Shown: positions 10,566-21,577, numbered from the stretch's first letter. The stretch: DNA of 64,000 nt from Certhia americana (GCA_018697195.1 JAGMWU010000027.1:13721509-13785508), one strand, 5' to 3'. Numbers and translations: made by a program. Notes: generated by a model not told the origin, from the letters alone.

Positions 10566-11954
10566 TGTCATGGTTTCAGTTTGAAACCATGCAGAAACAC
10601 CAATTTTTGTATCAGGTTTAGTTGGCCAATTCAAAATTTCCCAAGTCAAGAGCAAAGCAGGCTTGAACTTAAAAGGAATAAAATTTTATTAACTAACACT
10701 AAAAGGAAAAAAGAAAGCAGAATGAAACCTTCTAAACACTTCTCCCCCCTCCAACTATTCACTTTTTACTCCAATGTAAAAAGACAAAACCTGGGATTCT
10801 CAGTCAGTTATCACTCTTAAAATAATCAGTTCTCAATTCATCAAGGAAAAAGGAGTCTCTCTTGGGTACCACAGAAATTTTCCACAACATACCAGTTCTT
10901 CTGCTTCCACTCCACACTTGGCCCACCCAGGGGAAATGTTGCCATTTGGGAAGTCCCTCCCATGAAACAGCCTGCCACAGCAGCTCATGGGCCATATCGG
11001 TTTATTAGGGTACAGTTTAAGGATGCCTCTTCTAGTATAAAACAAAAGTTCTCTTCATCTCAAGGAAGAGAGGTCATCTTCTCTCAATGGGCATGGCTTT
11101 CATCTCTCACTTCTTTAGTCTTCCTCTGTTCAGTTTTTTCCAGCAGCTCACAGCTATGTCTAGAAACTTGCATCCCCCTAAAAAACACTCCATAGGCTAC
11201 AGGGTATTTAAGTCCATTCTCTATGGCCTCACAGGAGAAGTCCAACCTAACCAGGCCACTCCTTCAATTTTCCTTGCCGTTTAAGATTCTCTTCTCACTT
11301 TCTCTGACCTTGCGTCTCATGCTGTGTCTTCCTACATTTCATCCAGTCTCCTCTTTTTCCTCTGGGTAAGAGTCATGCTTTGGAAGTTTCATCTGGTCAG
11401 GAAAAAAGTTAGCACAGGCCACAGCCAGGACAAGGCAGTCACATGATAGATTGCAGGGGTGCTGGAGCTGGGCCAGAATCTCAAGGTCTGCGGTTGCCTT
11501 CAATTCCAACTGTGCTGAGAGAGAGAGGCCAGGATCCTTTTTTTCCAGTCCGGTCAGGCTTCAGATGTCTCACACCCAGGCTTCCTCCCTTTATCCCTGC
11601 TTGGCAGATGCTGGGCCTGGCTTAGCCCCCGGTTGCTGCGTGGGCAGTCCTGGAGTAACAAATTTCAGCATCCAGGGCTGGGCTGTGCTTTCCTTCTCCC
11701 CCCCCCCCCATCCCCACCTCTCCTTCTCCTTTGCCTGCCAGGGGTGCCGGGGGAGGGAAGGGAGGAACCTCAGCTCAGCCATGGAGAACAGCCTGGCCAA
11801 GGCTCTGTGACTCACCCCCACCAGAAACCAGAAGAAGCTATTTCCAGATTTTCACCTTAAAATGTGTATTCACTAGAGACGTACCCACCTTTTTTCATTG
11901 GTTTAATCAGATGTCAATATTACACAATTGTCCAATAAGGGCTAAACCATTACA
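10566..11954 (-). mobile_element. Solo LTR (1.39 kb) inside ERV-A
   Basis: The insert is flanked by a perfect 5-bp duplication CCTCT (10561-10565 and 11955-11959). On the minus strand it runs from TGTAATGGTTTAGCCCT to CCATGACA and is related over its length to the plus-strand LTR at 54146-55507. Shared stretches include AAACCAATGAAAA near the start and the AATAAAATTTTATT region near the end. It contains a C-run (11700-11709). It landed after ERV-A was already in place. A 5-bp duplication fits ERVL or ERVK types. Confidence 0.85.
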
Positions 11955-12640
11955 CCTCTTCAAGAGTTGAGAGCAACTGAAAACATTCCTCTTGATATGC
12001 CCTTGCTCTTTTAGCAAGCACAGATCGCAGATGAGCAAGCATACAGTTCTCATTCCCTAAAAATTTTTTGTTTTGGTCACAAACATTTTGTTTTTCAGCT
12101 ATGACATCATTCAAGTTATGCAATATTGTGCTGAAGTTCCTCTAAATAGGATGCTCTTGAAGATAAACCTTTGGTCAGATCACTTATTTTGGCATCTTTT
12201 TCTACAAGTTGATGTTTCAAATTTCCAAGATGAGACTCAAAAGCATTAGTTTCAGTTTGTCTGTTAACTCACTAACTTGCTTCAACAGCTCCTCTGCTTT
12301 TTTTCTATTTCTTCCTGTCCACTCTTTTCTAATTTCCCAACTTTTTGCATCACTTTTTACTATCAACGCCACTTGTAGCTTCTTTTTTAGCTTCTCTTTT
12401 TCCTTGCCCATTTTTCCAAGATTGTTCTTCATCTCCTCTTTTTCATTCATTAAATCTTGAAACTCAGCTTCTCTACTGCTTAACATAACCTGGTTATGAT
12501 CTAGTCCTTTCTTATAATCCCCAAGTTCCTGCAATACTTGGTTTAGCTCTGCCACTGAACTATTATGAACAGCTTCAAGGTCTTTCAGTTTGGCATTTAG
12601 TGTACTATGTTAAGCAACCCTGTGGATATCTTGTTTCTCA
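11955..12640 (-). pseudogene. Captured coiled-coil sequence, proximal block (golgin-like)
   Basis: This is the upstream half of the same captured sequence, separated from the distal block only by the solo LTR. The main frame (12555-12217) is pure coiled coil: AELNQVLQELGDYKKGL, EAEFQDLMNEKEEMKNN, EKEKLKKKLQVALI. After its stop, coil-like peptide continues in other frames (KHQLVEKDAKISDLT, AYQEECFQLLSTLEE), so at least two frameshifts are present. The composition and phrase KLKKKLQ-ALI again suggest giantin. The two blocks together cover about 1.77 kb or 590 codons. Confidence 0.55.
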
Positions 12641-12914
12641 ATGTTGGTGTGTCCCTGCTTCTTCCCATGTTTTAACAAAGAAGGCAGTCCGTGCATTCAT
12701 TCTCATGCCATTTCATCCACACCATACAAACAAAATATGTAGTGCCCGCTCCTCACATTTAATACCTTTTCTTTGCAATACACACAGCAGGATATCTAGT
12801 ATGGACTCTTTTTCTGCCAGTATTTAAACCTCCATTCCTAAGCTTCCAGCCACCCACCTGGGGGTGGGGTATCGATCTAGAAGTCATCTGGTGATGCAGA
12901 CTCTTGGTGCACCT

Positions 12915-13205
12915 GCTTTGTTCTTCAGGTCCTTAGTCCACCTGGCTCTATTCTATAGGCTTTCTCTGCCTGGCTCCTTTCTTACAGGCACACTCTGGCT
13001 TCATTCTACAGGCTTTCTCCTTCTGTCTCTGTACTACAGGCTCTCTTTTCCCAGCTCTACTCTTCTCTTGCCTCTATCCTATAAGCTCTCTCCACCTGCC
13101 TGGCTTCATTCTTCAGGCTCCATCTCAGCCTGGCTTTGGTCTTCATCTCATTGGAGTCTCATTCTACAGGTTTTTCTCTGCCTGGCTTCATTCTCACATC
13201 ATATC
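12915..13205 (-). repeat. Degenerate tandem repeat in the ERV-A leader
   Basis: Between the primer site and the coiled-coil block the minus strand repeats a unit of about 28-30 bases close to GAATGAAGCCAGGCAGAGAA then AGCCTGTA, roughly eight times with indels. On the plus strand each copy shows CAGGCTTTCTC or similar. It occupies the place of a retroviral packaging leader. Confidence 0.65.
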
Positions 13206-13220
13206 TTATCCCATCTTCTC

Positions 13221-13238
13221 ATCACAGCAGGGTCACCA
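13221..13238 (-). other. ERV-A primer binding site, tRNA-Trp-like
   Basis: Minus strand TGGTGACCCTGCTGTGAT begins two bases after the LTR. It matches 15 of 18 positions of the tRNA-Trp 3' complement as I remember it, the primer used by avian leukosis-type viruses. Confidence 0.75.
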
Positions 13239-13240
13239 GA

Positions 13241-13511
13241 TGAGGGCAAACATACAACTAACCTCATGAATGGTTCCAAGCTCTACTGATTGCTTGTTCT
13301 TCTGAACAACCTTTTATACCATTCATCCTACATGCATTACACCTGTGTGGCTCCTTCACCCTTCTGTGATTGGTTCGATTGGTTCGTACCCCTCAGCATT
13401 TCAGGTCTCATTACCTTTAATACTCGTCACCTGTCTTACACAGCTGTAGCCTATTAGGGATGAGGCTCAGCCGCAGCCCCATTCCAAATCACCACAAACT
13501 ATGTGCCTGCA
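13241..13511 (-). mobile_element. ERV-A 5' LTR
   Basis: A 271-bp LTR, homologous throughout to 8286-8547. It is longer because of a small local duplication (TGGTTCGATTGGTTCG near 13372). It ends TGCCCTCA before the primer site. It is visibly more diverged from copies 1 and 2 than they are from each other, so the provirus is not recent. Confidence 0.9.
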
Positions 13512-13517
13512 GTCATA

Positions 13518-13889
13518 TTTTTTCTTTTTATGTGCACAAAAAAGTCTCATTTCTGTAATATTTCTACATCTAAGGACAACAGACAGTTTTCCTGTCCTCC
13601 TTAAAGCCTAAACTACTGAAAATCTCCACTCCAGACATGTACAAGAGGAAAACAAAATTTTTAAAATTAATTTGAAAAGCCCACAGCATTAGCTGTGCTG
13701 TATAAGGGTGAGAAGCTGGGGATACTGGGCAAGGGTGTAGGAAGAGGATGATAACTGAAAAGCTCCTCTAGGACTGTGGCAGTAAATGGTGCTGAGTCAA
13801 TGATGTGATTGCAAATGATTGAAAGAGGAGGTTTGCACATGGAGGTGAAACAGGCATCCCACTAGAATCTATTTTTAAAACCTCTCTTT
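13518..13889. other. Unassigned sequence
   Basis: Between ERV-A and the CR1 ORF1 region. It may be the 5' part of the CR1 or host DNA; nothing diagnostic was seen. Confidence 0.4.
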
Positions 13890-13899
13890 CTTCAGGACA

Positions 13900-14600
13900 A
13901 TGGCTCTACAGAAGATGTACAGGCTTTATGATGCTCTTCTTCCTATTTCTCCATGGCTCAACAGGTATGAGGCTCTGGAACTAGAAGGCCAGACAACTGA
14001 TGAGGTGGGTGAAGGTCTTTCTGGGATGGTGGGGCATCTTAAAACAACACCACATCTCCCCTGCATCAAGACCTCCTCTGTTAGGAGGACAAAAAGAGTA
14101 ATTACAATAGAAGACTCTTTTTTAAGGAGAATGGATGGCCCAATATGCAGACTTAACACAACTCACAGGGAAGTCTGTTGTCTCCTAGGAGCTTGGATAA
14201 GGGACATCACTGGAAAACTCTCCAATCTAGTAAGGCCCTCTGATTATTATCTGCTGTTGCTTGTTCAAACTGGCAGTGATGAAATAACAGAGAAGTCCAA
14301 GGACAATCAAAAGAGACTTCAGGGCCCTGGGACAATTGGCAGAGGGATCAGGAGCACAGGTAGTGATTTCCTCAATTCTTCCAGTAACAACAAATAGTAT
14401 TGATAGGAATAGGCATATCCATCAGGACAATGCATAGCTCTGAGTTTGGTGTCAGGAGAAAAATTTTGCATTTTTTGACTATGGGATGAACTACTAAACA
14501 CTTGGTCTACTGACACCTCACAGGATGCACCTATCTCAGAGGGGCACAAGAGTTCTAGCAGAAGAGCTAGTGGGGCTTGTTGATAGAGTTTTAAACTAAC
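13900..14600 (+). pseudogene. CR1 ORF1 remnant (esterase-like domain)
   Basis: The 165-codon frame at 13900-14397 and its frameshifted continuation correspond to the CR1 ORF1 C-terminal region, which in CR1 is an SGNH-hydrolase-like domain helping retrotransposition. Visible phrases are RYEALELEGQTTDE, RVITIEDSFLRRMDGPICR (the VVGDSLLRGTEGPICR region, with the GDS serine region changed to EDS), THREVCCLLGAWIRDITGKL and NLVRPSDYYLLLLVQTGSDEI. The later phrases near 14500-14600 (HLSQRG-like) are out of frame. It is a pseudogene. Confidence 0.75.
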
Positions 14601-14652
14601 TTGGGAGGAAAGGGATAAAACCAGGCTCACTAGTGATGAGCAATGGGATGGT

Positions 14653-15510
14653 GTGCCAAAACTTGAGGAAAGGAGCACTAACGGGATCCCTCAATCTACT
14701 TCACAAGGTGTTGGATACAATGTACCACACCTGAAGTGTTTCTACACTAATGCATGCAGCATGAGGAACAAACAAGAAGAGCTCGAGGCTTTGGCCCAGT
14801 CCCAGAGATTTGACATCGTTAGCATAAGTGAAACCTGGTGGGATGAGTCCTGTGATTGGTGTGCCCTGCTAGACAGTTCCAGACTATTCAGGAGGGATAG
14901 GAAGGGCAGAAGAGGCAGACAGGTGGTACTGTATGTAATAGAAGGGTTAGAATGTATGGAGCTCACAGTTGGCAATGGCACAGCTGAGGACTTCTGGGTA
15001 AGAATCAAGGGGCAAACAAATAATGCGGATGTCATTGTGGGGGTCTACTTTAGATCTCCAAGCCAGGACAATGATACTGACAAATTATTTGAGGAACTAA
15101 GGGATGCTTCCAAGTCAACTGCCCTTATCCTTAGGGGTGACCAGCTTGCCAGAAATTAACTGGGAGCATCACACAGCTGGCACAACCTGGGCCAAAAGGT
15201 TCCTAAACAACCTGGACGCCAGCTTTATGGAACAGGTCCTAAGGGAGTCAACTCAGAAAGATGCCCTCCTTGATCTACTGATTGTCAACAGAGAGGATCT
15301 CGTGAGCGAAGTGGAGATTGGCAGCTGTCTTGGCCACAGCAACCATGAAACAATTGAGTTTAAAACCTCTGTTGACAGGAGGAAAAGTGCCAGCAAAACC
15401 TCACCCCTGGACATGAGGAGAGCAGACTTCAGACTGCTCAAGGAAATAGTGAGTAAGGTCCCCTGGAAAAATGTTTTTGCAGGTGCTGGGGTCCATCAAT
15501 GCTAGTCACT
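14653..15510 (+). pseudogene. CR1 ORF2 endonuclease domain
   Basis: This is the apurinic-type endonuclease that nicks the target DNA for target-primed reverse transcription. The first frame (14653-15159) contains FYTNACSMRNKQEELEALAQ, DIVSISETWWDES (catalytic SETW region) and VIVGVYFRSPSQ. After a frameshift near 15120 the next frame gives LPEINWEHHTAGT (GDFN-type motif eroded) and GSCLGHSNHE, the D/H-type catalytic end (normally LGNSDHE). The shift and substitutions make it inactive. Confidence 0.85.
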
Positions 15511-15959
15511 TTTTAAACACCACCTCCTAAGGGCACAGGAGCAGGCAATTCCCAAATGTCAGAAGTCAAGCAGGCGAGGCAGAAGGCTGGCTTGGATGAA
15601 CAGAGTCCTCTCAGAGATAAGTCAAAAAGGAAGGTGTATGCCCAGTGGAAGCAAGGTCAAGTGACATGAGAGGAATTGAGAGATGCTGCTTGCCATTGTA
15701 GGGAGAAAATTCATGTGGCCAAAACTCAACTGGAGTTAAAGGTGCAAGAAGTGTGGGGGGCAATAAAATGAGCTTTTTCAAATTAATTAATGGCAAAATG
15801 CAGTGTAAAAAACCATCATCTCATTAACAGGATGAGGATGGTCACCTCACAAAGAGGGACATAGAAAAGGCAGAGGTGTTTAATGCATTCTTTGCCTCTG
15901 TCTTCAACACAGATGATGGACAAAGGGGGTCTCAGTGCCCTGAGCTGTAGGACCATGAC

Positions 15960-17430
15960 TGCAAGAATGGTCAACTCCCAGTTGACCCTGAAATTGTGTG
16001 GAATCTGCTGCTCCAGCTGGATCCCTACAAATCTATAGGCCTGATGGGATTCATCTGAGAATACTCAAAGAGCTGGCTGATGTCATTGCACAACCTCTCT
16101 CAGTAATTTTTGAGCAGTCTTGGGAATCTGGAAAGATCCCAGCTGACTGGAAGCTAGTGAACGTTGTCCCGATTTTCAAGAAGGGCAAGAAGGAGGACCC
16201 TGGAAACTACAGGCCTGTCAGTCTCACTTCAGTGCCTAGTAAAGTTATGGAGAAGATTATAGTAGGAGGTATTAAAAAATACATGAAAAACAACTCAGTC
16301 ATTGGTCACAGCCAGCATGGCTTCTGTTGGGGGTTGGGTTGATTTCTTATAGAATTTTTTCCCAGAAGTTGCTAAGAAACTAATGGCTGGGTGCTTTTCG
16401 GTACTTATGGGTGCTCGGGAACAAACAAAGGAAGCAGCTACACAGAGACATTGATTCCACTTCGCTGGGGGCAGTTTTTCTGCTCTGGGGAAGACGGCCA
16501 GGGCTGCTCGTCTCGGCGAGGCGGAGAGCTCTGACTTTTCCCTTCACCTCGGACTCCGTCGGACCACCGGTCTCTTCGTGTGTCCCCCGGGATTTTGGGA
16601 ACCCGTTTCCTCCCTGCCCTGCACCCACGGTTTCTTCAGTTCTGCTCGAGGTCTCCCCACGCTGTTTCTACAGCCCCTGCCAGCCGGGACACTTTTCCAA
16701 CAGCTCCAGCCACTGTGAACCCTCGGAATTATCTCACCCTCCTAGAGCTGCCGCTAGCCTATTTGCTTGTGACGGTACTGAGGGGGGGGGGGGGGGTGTT
16801 ACCAGAGGAAGAACTGTGACTGACTTGTTGTTTTGGGTTTTTTTTTTTTTCTCCTCTAGTTCTGTTTGTTGTCAATATTGTAATTATTGTTAATTTACCT
16901 TGTTAGACTAACTAGTAAAGAACTGTTATTCCTACCCTCCTTATCGTTGCCTAAGACCTTCTCTTTCAATTTTGGAATTATAACAAACCCCAAGGGAAGT
17001 TTCCCTTTTCTTTGGTCCCTGTCTTTCCAAACCAAGACACTTCATGAGAGGGAAGTCCTGCTTATCAAACCTGTTTTCCTTTTATGACAAGGTAACCCAC
17101 GTAGTTGATCAAGGGAAGCCCATTGATGTAATCTTTTGGGATTTCAGTAATGCTTTTGATACTGTTTCTCACAGTATCCTTCTGGACAAAATGTCCAGCA
17201 CACAGCTGGATAAACACATCATGCAATGGGTGAACAACTGGCTCATGGGTCGGGCACAAAGGATTACAGAGAATGGGGTGACATCAGACTGGTGACCTGT
17301 CACTAGTGGGATTCCAGAGGGCTCCATCTTAGGCCCTGTGCTCTTCAACATTTTCATAAATGACTTGGATGCAGGACTTGAAGAAATACTAAGAAAGTTT
17401 GCAGAGGATAGAAAACTGTGAGGAGCTGTT
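15960..17430 (+). pseudogene. CR1 ORF2 reverse transcriptase domain
   Basis: The reverse transcriptase is split by the solo LTR at 16325-17039. Before it: DGIHLRILKELADVIAQPLS, IPADWKLVNVVPIFKKGKK and NYRPVSLTSVPSKVMEKII. After it: VDVIFWDFSNAFDTVSHSIL-like sequence, then LDKHIMQWVNNWLMGRAQRI and an out-of-frame [16 protein letters not shown] region. The catalytic FADD box reads FAEDR near 17400, so the active-site aspartate is changed. The thumb continues to about 17660. Confidence 0.85.
16325..17039 (+). mobile_element. Solo LTR inside CR1 (715 bp)
   Basis: Begins TGTTGGGGGTTGGG, ends AACCAAGACA, and is flanked by CTTC on both sides (16321-16324 and 17040-17043). Removing it restores the normal CR1 reading GCATGGCTTCATGAGAGG. 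It contains a long G-run at about 16782-16797. A 4-bp duplication fits ERV1-type elements. The frame 16411-16893 inside it is not a gene. Confidence 0.85.
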
Positions 17431-17796
17431 GACTCCCTCAAAGGCAGGGAGGCCTTGCAGAGAGTGACCAACAAATTAGAGGACAGGGCAGTCACCAACC
17501 ATATGAAGGTCAACAAGGGAAAGTGCCAGATTCTGCACCTGGTATGGGGCAACCCTGGATGTACTGACAGATTGGAGAATGAGACTCTGGAAAGCAGTGC
17601 CGCAGAAAGGGACCTAGGGGTCCTGGTTGATGGAAAGTTGAATAAGAGTCAGAAGTGCCCTGGCAGCTGTGTCCTGGAGTGCATCAGGCAAAGCATTGCC
17701 AGCTGGTCAAGGGAGGTGATTGTCCTGCTCTACTTTGCACTGTGTGGCCTTGCCTTGAGCATTGTGTGCAGTTTTGGGCACCACAATGTAAGAAAA

Positions 17797-18878
17797 TGTC
17801 ATGGTTTGACACTGGCCAAACACCAGGCACCCACAGAAGCTCATGCTCACCCTCCCCTGCTACAGCTGAGCAGAGGAGAGAAAAATTAATGAAGGGTTCA
17901 TGAGTTGAGATAAGGACTGTGAGAAAACACTCCAAGGGCAATACAGGCTCAGCTTAAAGATACAAAGTGAATTTATTACTAACAAAATCAGAGGAGGATA
18001 ATGAGAAGTAAAATAAGCCCTTAAAAACACCTTTTCTTCCCCCAGTCTCTCTCTCCTTCCCGCTCATGGCTCAGGGAGACAGGGTGTGGGGGTTTTGGTC
18101 AGTTGGTCACCCAAGATTTTCTTCCGCTGCTTAGGGAGAGGAGCCCTTCCCCTGCTGCACCGTGGGGTCCCTTCCCATGGGAGACTTCTCTGTGAACGTC
18201 TTCAGTGTGGATCCACTCTCACGAGTAGTAGTCCTCCCAAAACTGCTGTAACATGAGTCCCTCCCACGGGCAGACAGTCCTCTCAAAACTGCTGCAGCAT
18301 GGGTCACTCGTCCACAGGGTGCAGTCCTCCAAGGACAGGCTGCTCCAGCCTGGAATCAGGGGCACCATATCCCCACTGGGTCTTCCACTGGACCACAACC
18401 TCCTCCAGGCATCCACCTGCTCCAGCATGAGCACCTCTCCCACAGGCTGTGGCTGGATCTCTGCATCCCCCGTGTATCTCCATAGGCTGCAGGGGATCAG
18501 CCTGCTTCACCATAGTCATCACCACAGCCTGCAGAAGAACCTCAGCTCTGGTGCCTGGAGCACCTCCTCCTCCTCCTTCTCCACTGACTTTGGTGTCTCC
18601 ATGTTGTTTCCCTCACATGTTCTCACCTCCTCCTCTTCTCTGACTAGAAAAAAAAAACCTGCGTGCTCCACTTTGTTTTGATTTTCTTCTTAAATATGTT
18701 TTCACAGAGGTGTTACCAACCTCTCTCATTGGCCCAACTTTGGCCAGCAGCAGTCCATCTTCAGAGCCATCAGGGATTGGCTATGCCAGACATAGTGGAA
18801 GCTTCCAGGAGCTTCTCACAGAAGCCACCTCTGTGACCCCCCCTGCTACCAAAACCCAGGCCGTGCCAAACCAACACA
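17797..18878 (-). mobile_element. Solo LTR inside CR1 (1082 bp), minus strand
   Basis: On the minus strand it runs from TGTGTTGGTTTGGCACGG to GTGTCAAACCATGACA. Flanks are GAAAA (17792-17796) and GAAAG (18879-18883), an imperfect 5-bp duplication in the CR1 phrase AAGAAAGATATT. The same family supplies the split LTR at 34651 and 56972-57252. It is a common passerine LTR type. Confidence 0.85.
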
Positions 18879-18960
18879 GAAAGATATTAAACTATTATAG
18901 AGTGTCCAAAGAGGGCAACTAAGATGGTGAAGGGCCTTGAGGGGAAGCCATATGAGGAGC

Positions 18961-19526
18961 TGTATTGGGTCTGGCTGAGATGGAGTTCATTTACCCTAAG
19001 CAGCCCTCACAGTGCTGTACTTTGCATTGAGAGCTGGAAGGGTGCCGATAACACACCAGTGTTTTGGCTGAGCAGCGCTGTCTCTCTAACTTTCCTTCTC
19101 TCATTAAGGGGGCTGGGAGCAGGCAAGATCCTGGGAGGGGACACAACCAGGCCAGCTGACCCAAATTAACCAAAGGGATATTCCATACCATATGACGTCA
19201 GCTCAGACATAAAAGCTAAGGGAGAGAGGAGGAAGGAAGGGGGGATTCATTATACTACAATGTTTGCCTTCCGGAGCAACTGCTACGTGTGCTAAAGCCC
19301 TGCTTCCCAGGAAGTGTCTGAACATCGCTTGCTTATGGGAAGTAGAGATTAACTTTTCCCCTTTGGTTACATGTGCAAACTTTCACTTTTTTTTTTTTTT
19401 TATTGCTTTAGTAAACTGCCTTATCTCAACCTACGAGTTGTTTTCCATCTTATTTTCTCTCCCCTGTCCCACTGAGAAGGGGACTGATAGAGTGACTTGA
19501 TGGGCATTTGGCACTTAGCCAGGGTC
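18961..19526 (+). mobile_element. Solo LTR inside CR1 (about 566 bp)
   Basis: Begins TGTATTGGGTCTGGCTGAGA, includes ACATAAAAGC near 19208 and a T-run before TTTAGTAAACTG, and ends near AGCCAGGGTCA. CR1 sequence (ATATGAGGAGC, then CTTGATCTGTTCAGCC) flanks it. No clean target duplication was found, so the right end may be off by a few bases or have a small deletion. Confidence 0.75.
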
Positions 19527-19905
19527 ACACAACTTGATCTGTTCAGCCTAGAAGAGATGAGACTGAGGAGAGACCTCATTGCAGTTGACAACTTCCTTGT
19601 GAGGGGAAGAGAAGGGGCAGACACTGATCTCTTCTCTCTGGTGACCAGTGACAGGACCCAAAGGAATGGCCTGAAGTTGTGTCAGGGGAGGTTTAGGCTG
19701 GATATTAGAAAAAGGTTCTTCACCCAGAGGGTAGTTGGGCACTGAAACAGGCTCCATGGAGTAATCACAGCACCAAGTCTGATAGAGTTCAAGAAGTATT
19801 TCGACAATACTCTTGGGGACATGATGTGACTCGGGGATGGTCCTGTGCAGGGCCAGGAGCTGGACTCAATTATACTTGTGGGTACCTTCCAAGTCAGCAT
19901 ATTCT

Positions 19906-20460
19906 GTGAAAGTTAGTCATAATGAACACATGGGAGGAGGGCTATAATTGCAACAAATGGGAGCAACATTAGCAGTTTCAGAAAAAAAAATCATAGCAGG
20001 ACAACTGCTATTGATATACCTCTGAATTCAGGGATGCAAATAAAGAGTTCAAACTATGTAGCTTTGGGGGAAAAAAAAGGAAAGAAAAAAGGCAAGTGAG
20101 AATTTGTTTAATCAAGAGACTGTATAACACTATATACCCAGATGGTACTTCACATCAAAGGGCCTTGCAGGTGGAAGCTCATTCTGTTGCTGTCTCTTGG
20201 ATGCTTGTACAGTGCAGGTCAGATGAGGTCATCTGAAGGATTTTTATGACCCAGCAATTTAGTAGCTGAGCTTAACAAGGGACTGAAAAAGATACTTCTG
20301 GAATAAGTTATAAAATATGAATGATTAAGAAAATAAACTTTGTACCTAGCCCTGAATTACTGCAGCACTTGAAGACTTCAGAGGAAGATGCCACGAATGC
20401 CAATATAAAGACAGAATGCTGGAGCTTGGGAGAAGCTTTTCCCACTCCTGCTAGTGCTTT
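19906..20460. other. Unassigned sequence
   Basis: A-rich runs but no recognised gene or repeat. Confidence 0.4.
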
Positions 20461-20720
20461 ATAGAACCATAGAAGTGTTGGGGTTGGAAGTACCTTAAAA
20501 GGTCATCTAGTCTAACCCCCTGAAATGAGCAGGGAGATCTTCAACTAGATCAGGTTGCTCAGAGCCCCATACAACCTGATTGTTTCAAAGGATGGGGCAT
20601 CCATGACCTCTATGGGCAACCCGTGCTAGTGTTTTACCTTCTTCAGGGCTTCTCCCTCCTGGAGGGCCCTTGAAGAACCTTTGTGCTTGCTAATGACTCT
20701 CAGTCCACAGGGACACCCTG
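20461..20720 (-). mobile_element. CR1 LINE fragment
   Basis: Plus strand atagaaccatagaagtgttg, then TTGGAAGTACCTTAAAAGG, then ggatggggcatccatgacct and gggcaacccgtgctagtgtt. This is the reverse complement of a diverged CR1 3' end. Confidence 0.8.
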
Positions 20721-21460
20721 CTGCTGGTGAGTATCCCCACATGTCCACAATGTCCAGAGAAGTCCAATGCCTTTCAATACCAGGAACCAGAGGTGACATC
20801 TAGCACTCAAGCCCCATGTGTTCCCTCCTCCAGTGTGGGATAAGGGTCAAGTTTCTCCTGTCACAGTCACTCAAGGAACTGAATCCACCTTTGCAGAAGT
20901 AAAAGGCAGAACCCATCAAATAATAATTTTTTTAAAACCACTTGTTTACTAGCAGCCTACCTTTGGCTTGGTGAATTTTAAATAGTTTTGGTCAAGTCAT
21001 TGCAGCCAAAACACTGGGAAGAAAATACTAGAAAAAGTTCTTTCGTGGTTTTTTTTAGGGACTGGTATTTTTAAACAAAGAATTTTTGCTTTTATTTTAC
21101 GTTGACATGCCCTAAATTTCCATGTCTCTCCATTATGGTGTAAAATATTGAAAGAAATATTTCATTTTGGATTTAAATAGGACTTGCCATTATTTTGTTT
21201 CCTGTTTTAACAAAGTAAAAATACCCATTCTCATTGATCCAAGCTAAAAATTAACTTATCCTCCAAAGCTATTTTTACTACCAAAATTTTTCTACAATTA
21301 GCATCAATTATTTGTTCTATGGGCTGAAGTTGAGGAGTATTCAGAATACCTGAGAATAACTTGGGGTGCCCACCCAAAGGATGCAGCAGTGCTCCAGGAC
21401 AGAAGATGTAATTTAAAGTGCCACATATATGTTAGAAAGTTATAGGAAGCTCAGGGAAGG

Positions 21461-21462
<2 letters not shown>

Positions 21463-21500
<38 letters not shown>
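21463..21500. repeat. (AT)n microsatellite
   Basis: About 18 uninterrupted AT/TA units followed by T-rich sequence and a T-run to 21530. Confidence 0.9.
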
Positions 21501-21502
<2 letters not shown>

Positions 21503-21535
21503 TTATATATTTTTATTTTTTTTTTTTTTTAAAGA

Positions 21536-21577
21536 GGGAAATCATAGAGGTTTTTTCCAACCTAAATGATTCTGTGA
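21536..21577 (+). mobile_element. CR1 3' end scrap
   Basis: gaggttttttccaacctaaa then TGATTCTGTGA, the last 40 bases of a CR1. Confidence 0.55.

Larger units (their letters stand above)
8286..13511 (-). mobile_element. ERV-A provirus carrying host-like coiled-coil sequence
   Basis: A complete minus-strand provirus of 5226 bp. It is bounded by two LTRs (8286-8547 and 13241-13511) and flanked by a perfect 6-bp duplication GTCATA (8280-8285 and 13512-13517). A tRNA-Trp-like primer site follows the 5' LTR and a polypurine tract precedes the 3' LTR. The Trp-type primer and 6-bp duplication fit alpharetrovirus-like class II elements. No protease, reverse transcriptase, integrase or clear gag was found. 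The body holds a repetitive leader, two blocks of coiled-coil coding sequence (11955-12640 and 9478-10560) and small unassigned frames near the 3' end. It must have been mobilised in trans. A 1389-bp solo LTR (10566-11954) interrupts it. Confidence 0.85.
13890..19905 (+). mobile_element. Long CR1 LINE cut by three solo LTRs
   Basis: A CR1 non-LTR retrotransposon retaining parts of ORF1, the ORF2 endonuclease and reverse transcriptase, and a typical 3' end (CCTTCCAAGTCAGCATATTC). Its own sequence is in four pieces: 13890-16324, 17040-17796, 18879-18960 and 19527-19905, about 3.65 kb. The 5' end is truncated or unrecognised. Every reading frame is broken by stops and shifts. Confidence 0.9.

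Noticed and set aside
11451..11860. Several overlapping frames, some over 100 codons
   Set aside because: They lie inside the solo LTR 10566-11954 and include a C-run; the related LTR at 54146-55507 does not keep them.
12864..13289. 141-codon frame with repeating Leu/Tyr/Ser phrases
   Set aside because: It reads the antisense of the ERV-A leader tandem repeat and LTR end.
16411..16893. 160-codon plus-strand frame
   Set aside because: It lies wholly within the solo LTR 16325-17039 and crosses a G-run.
18253..18681. 142-codon plus-strand frame
   Set aside because: Antisense of the solo LTR 17797-18878; no motif.
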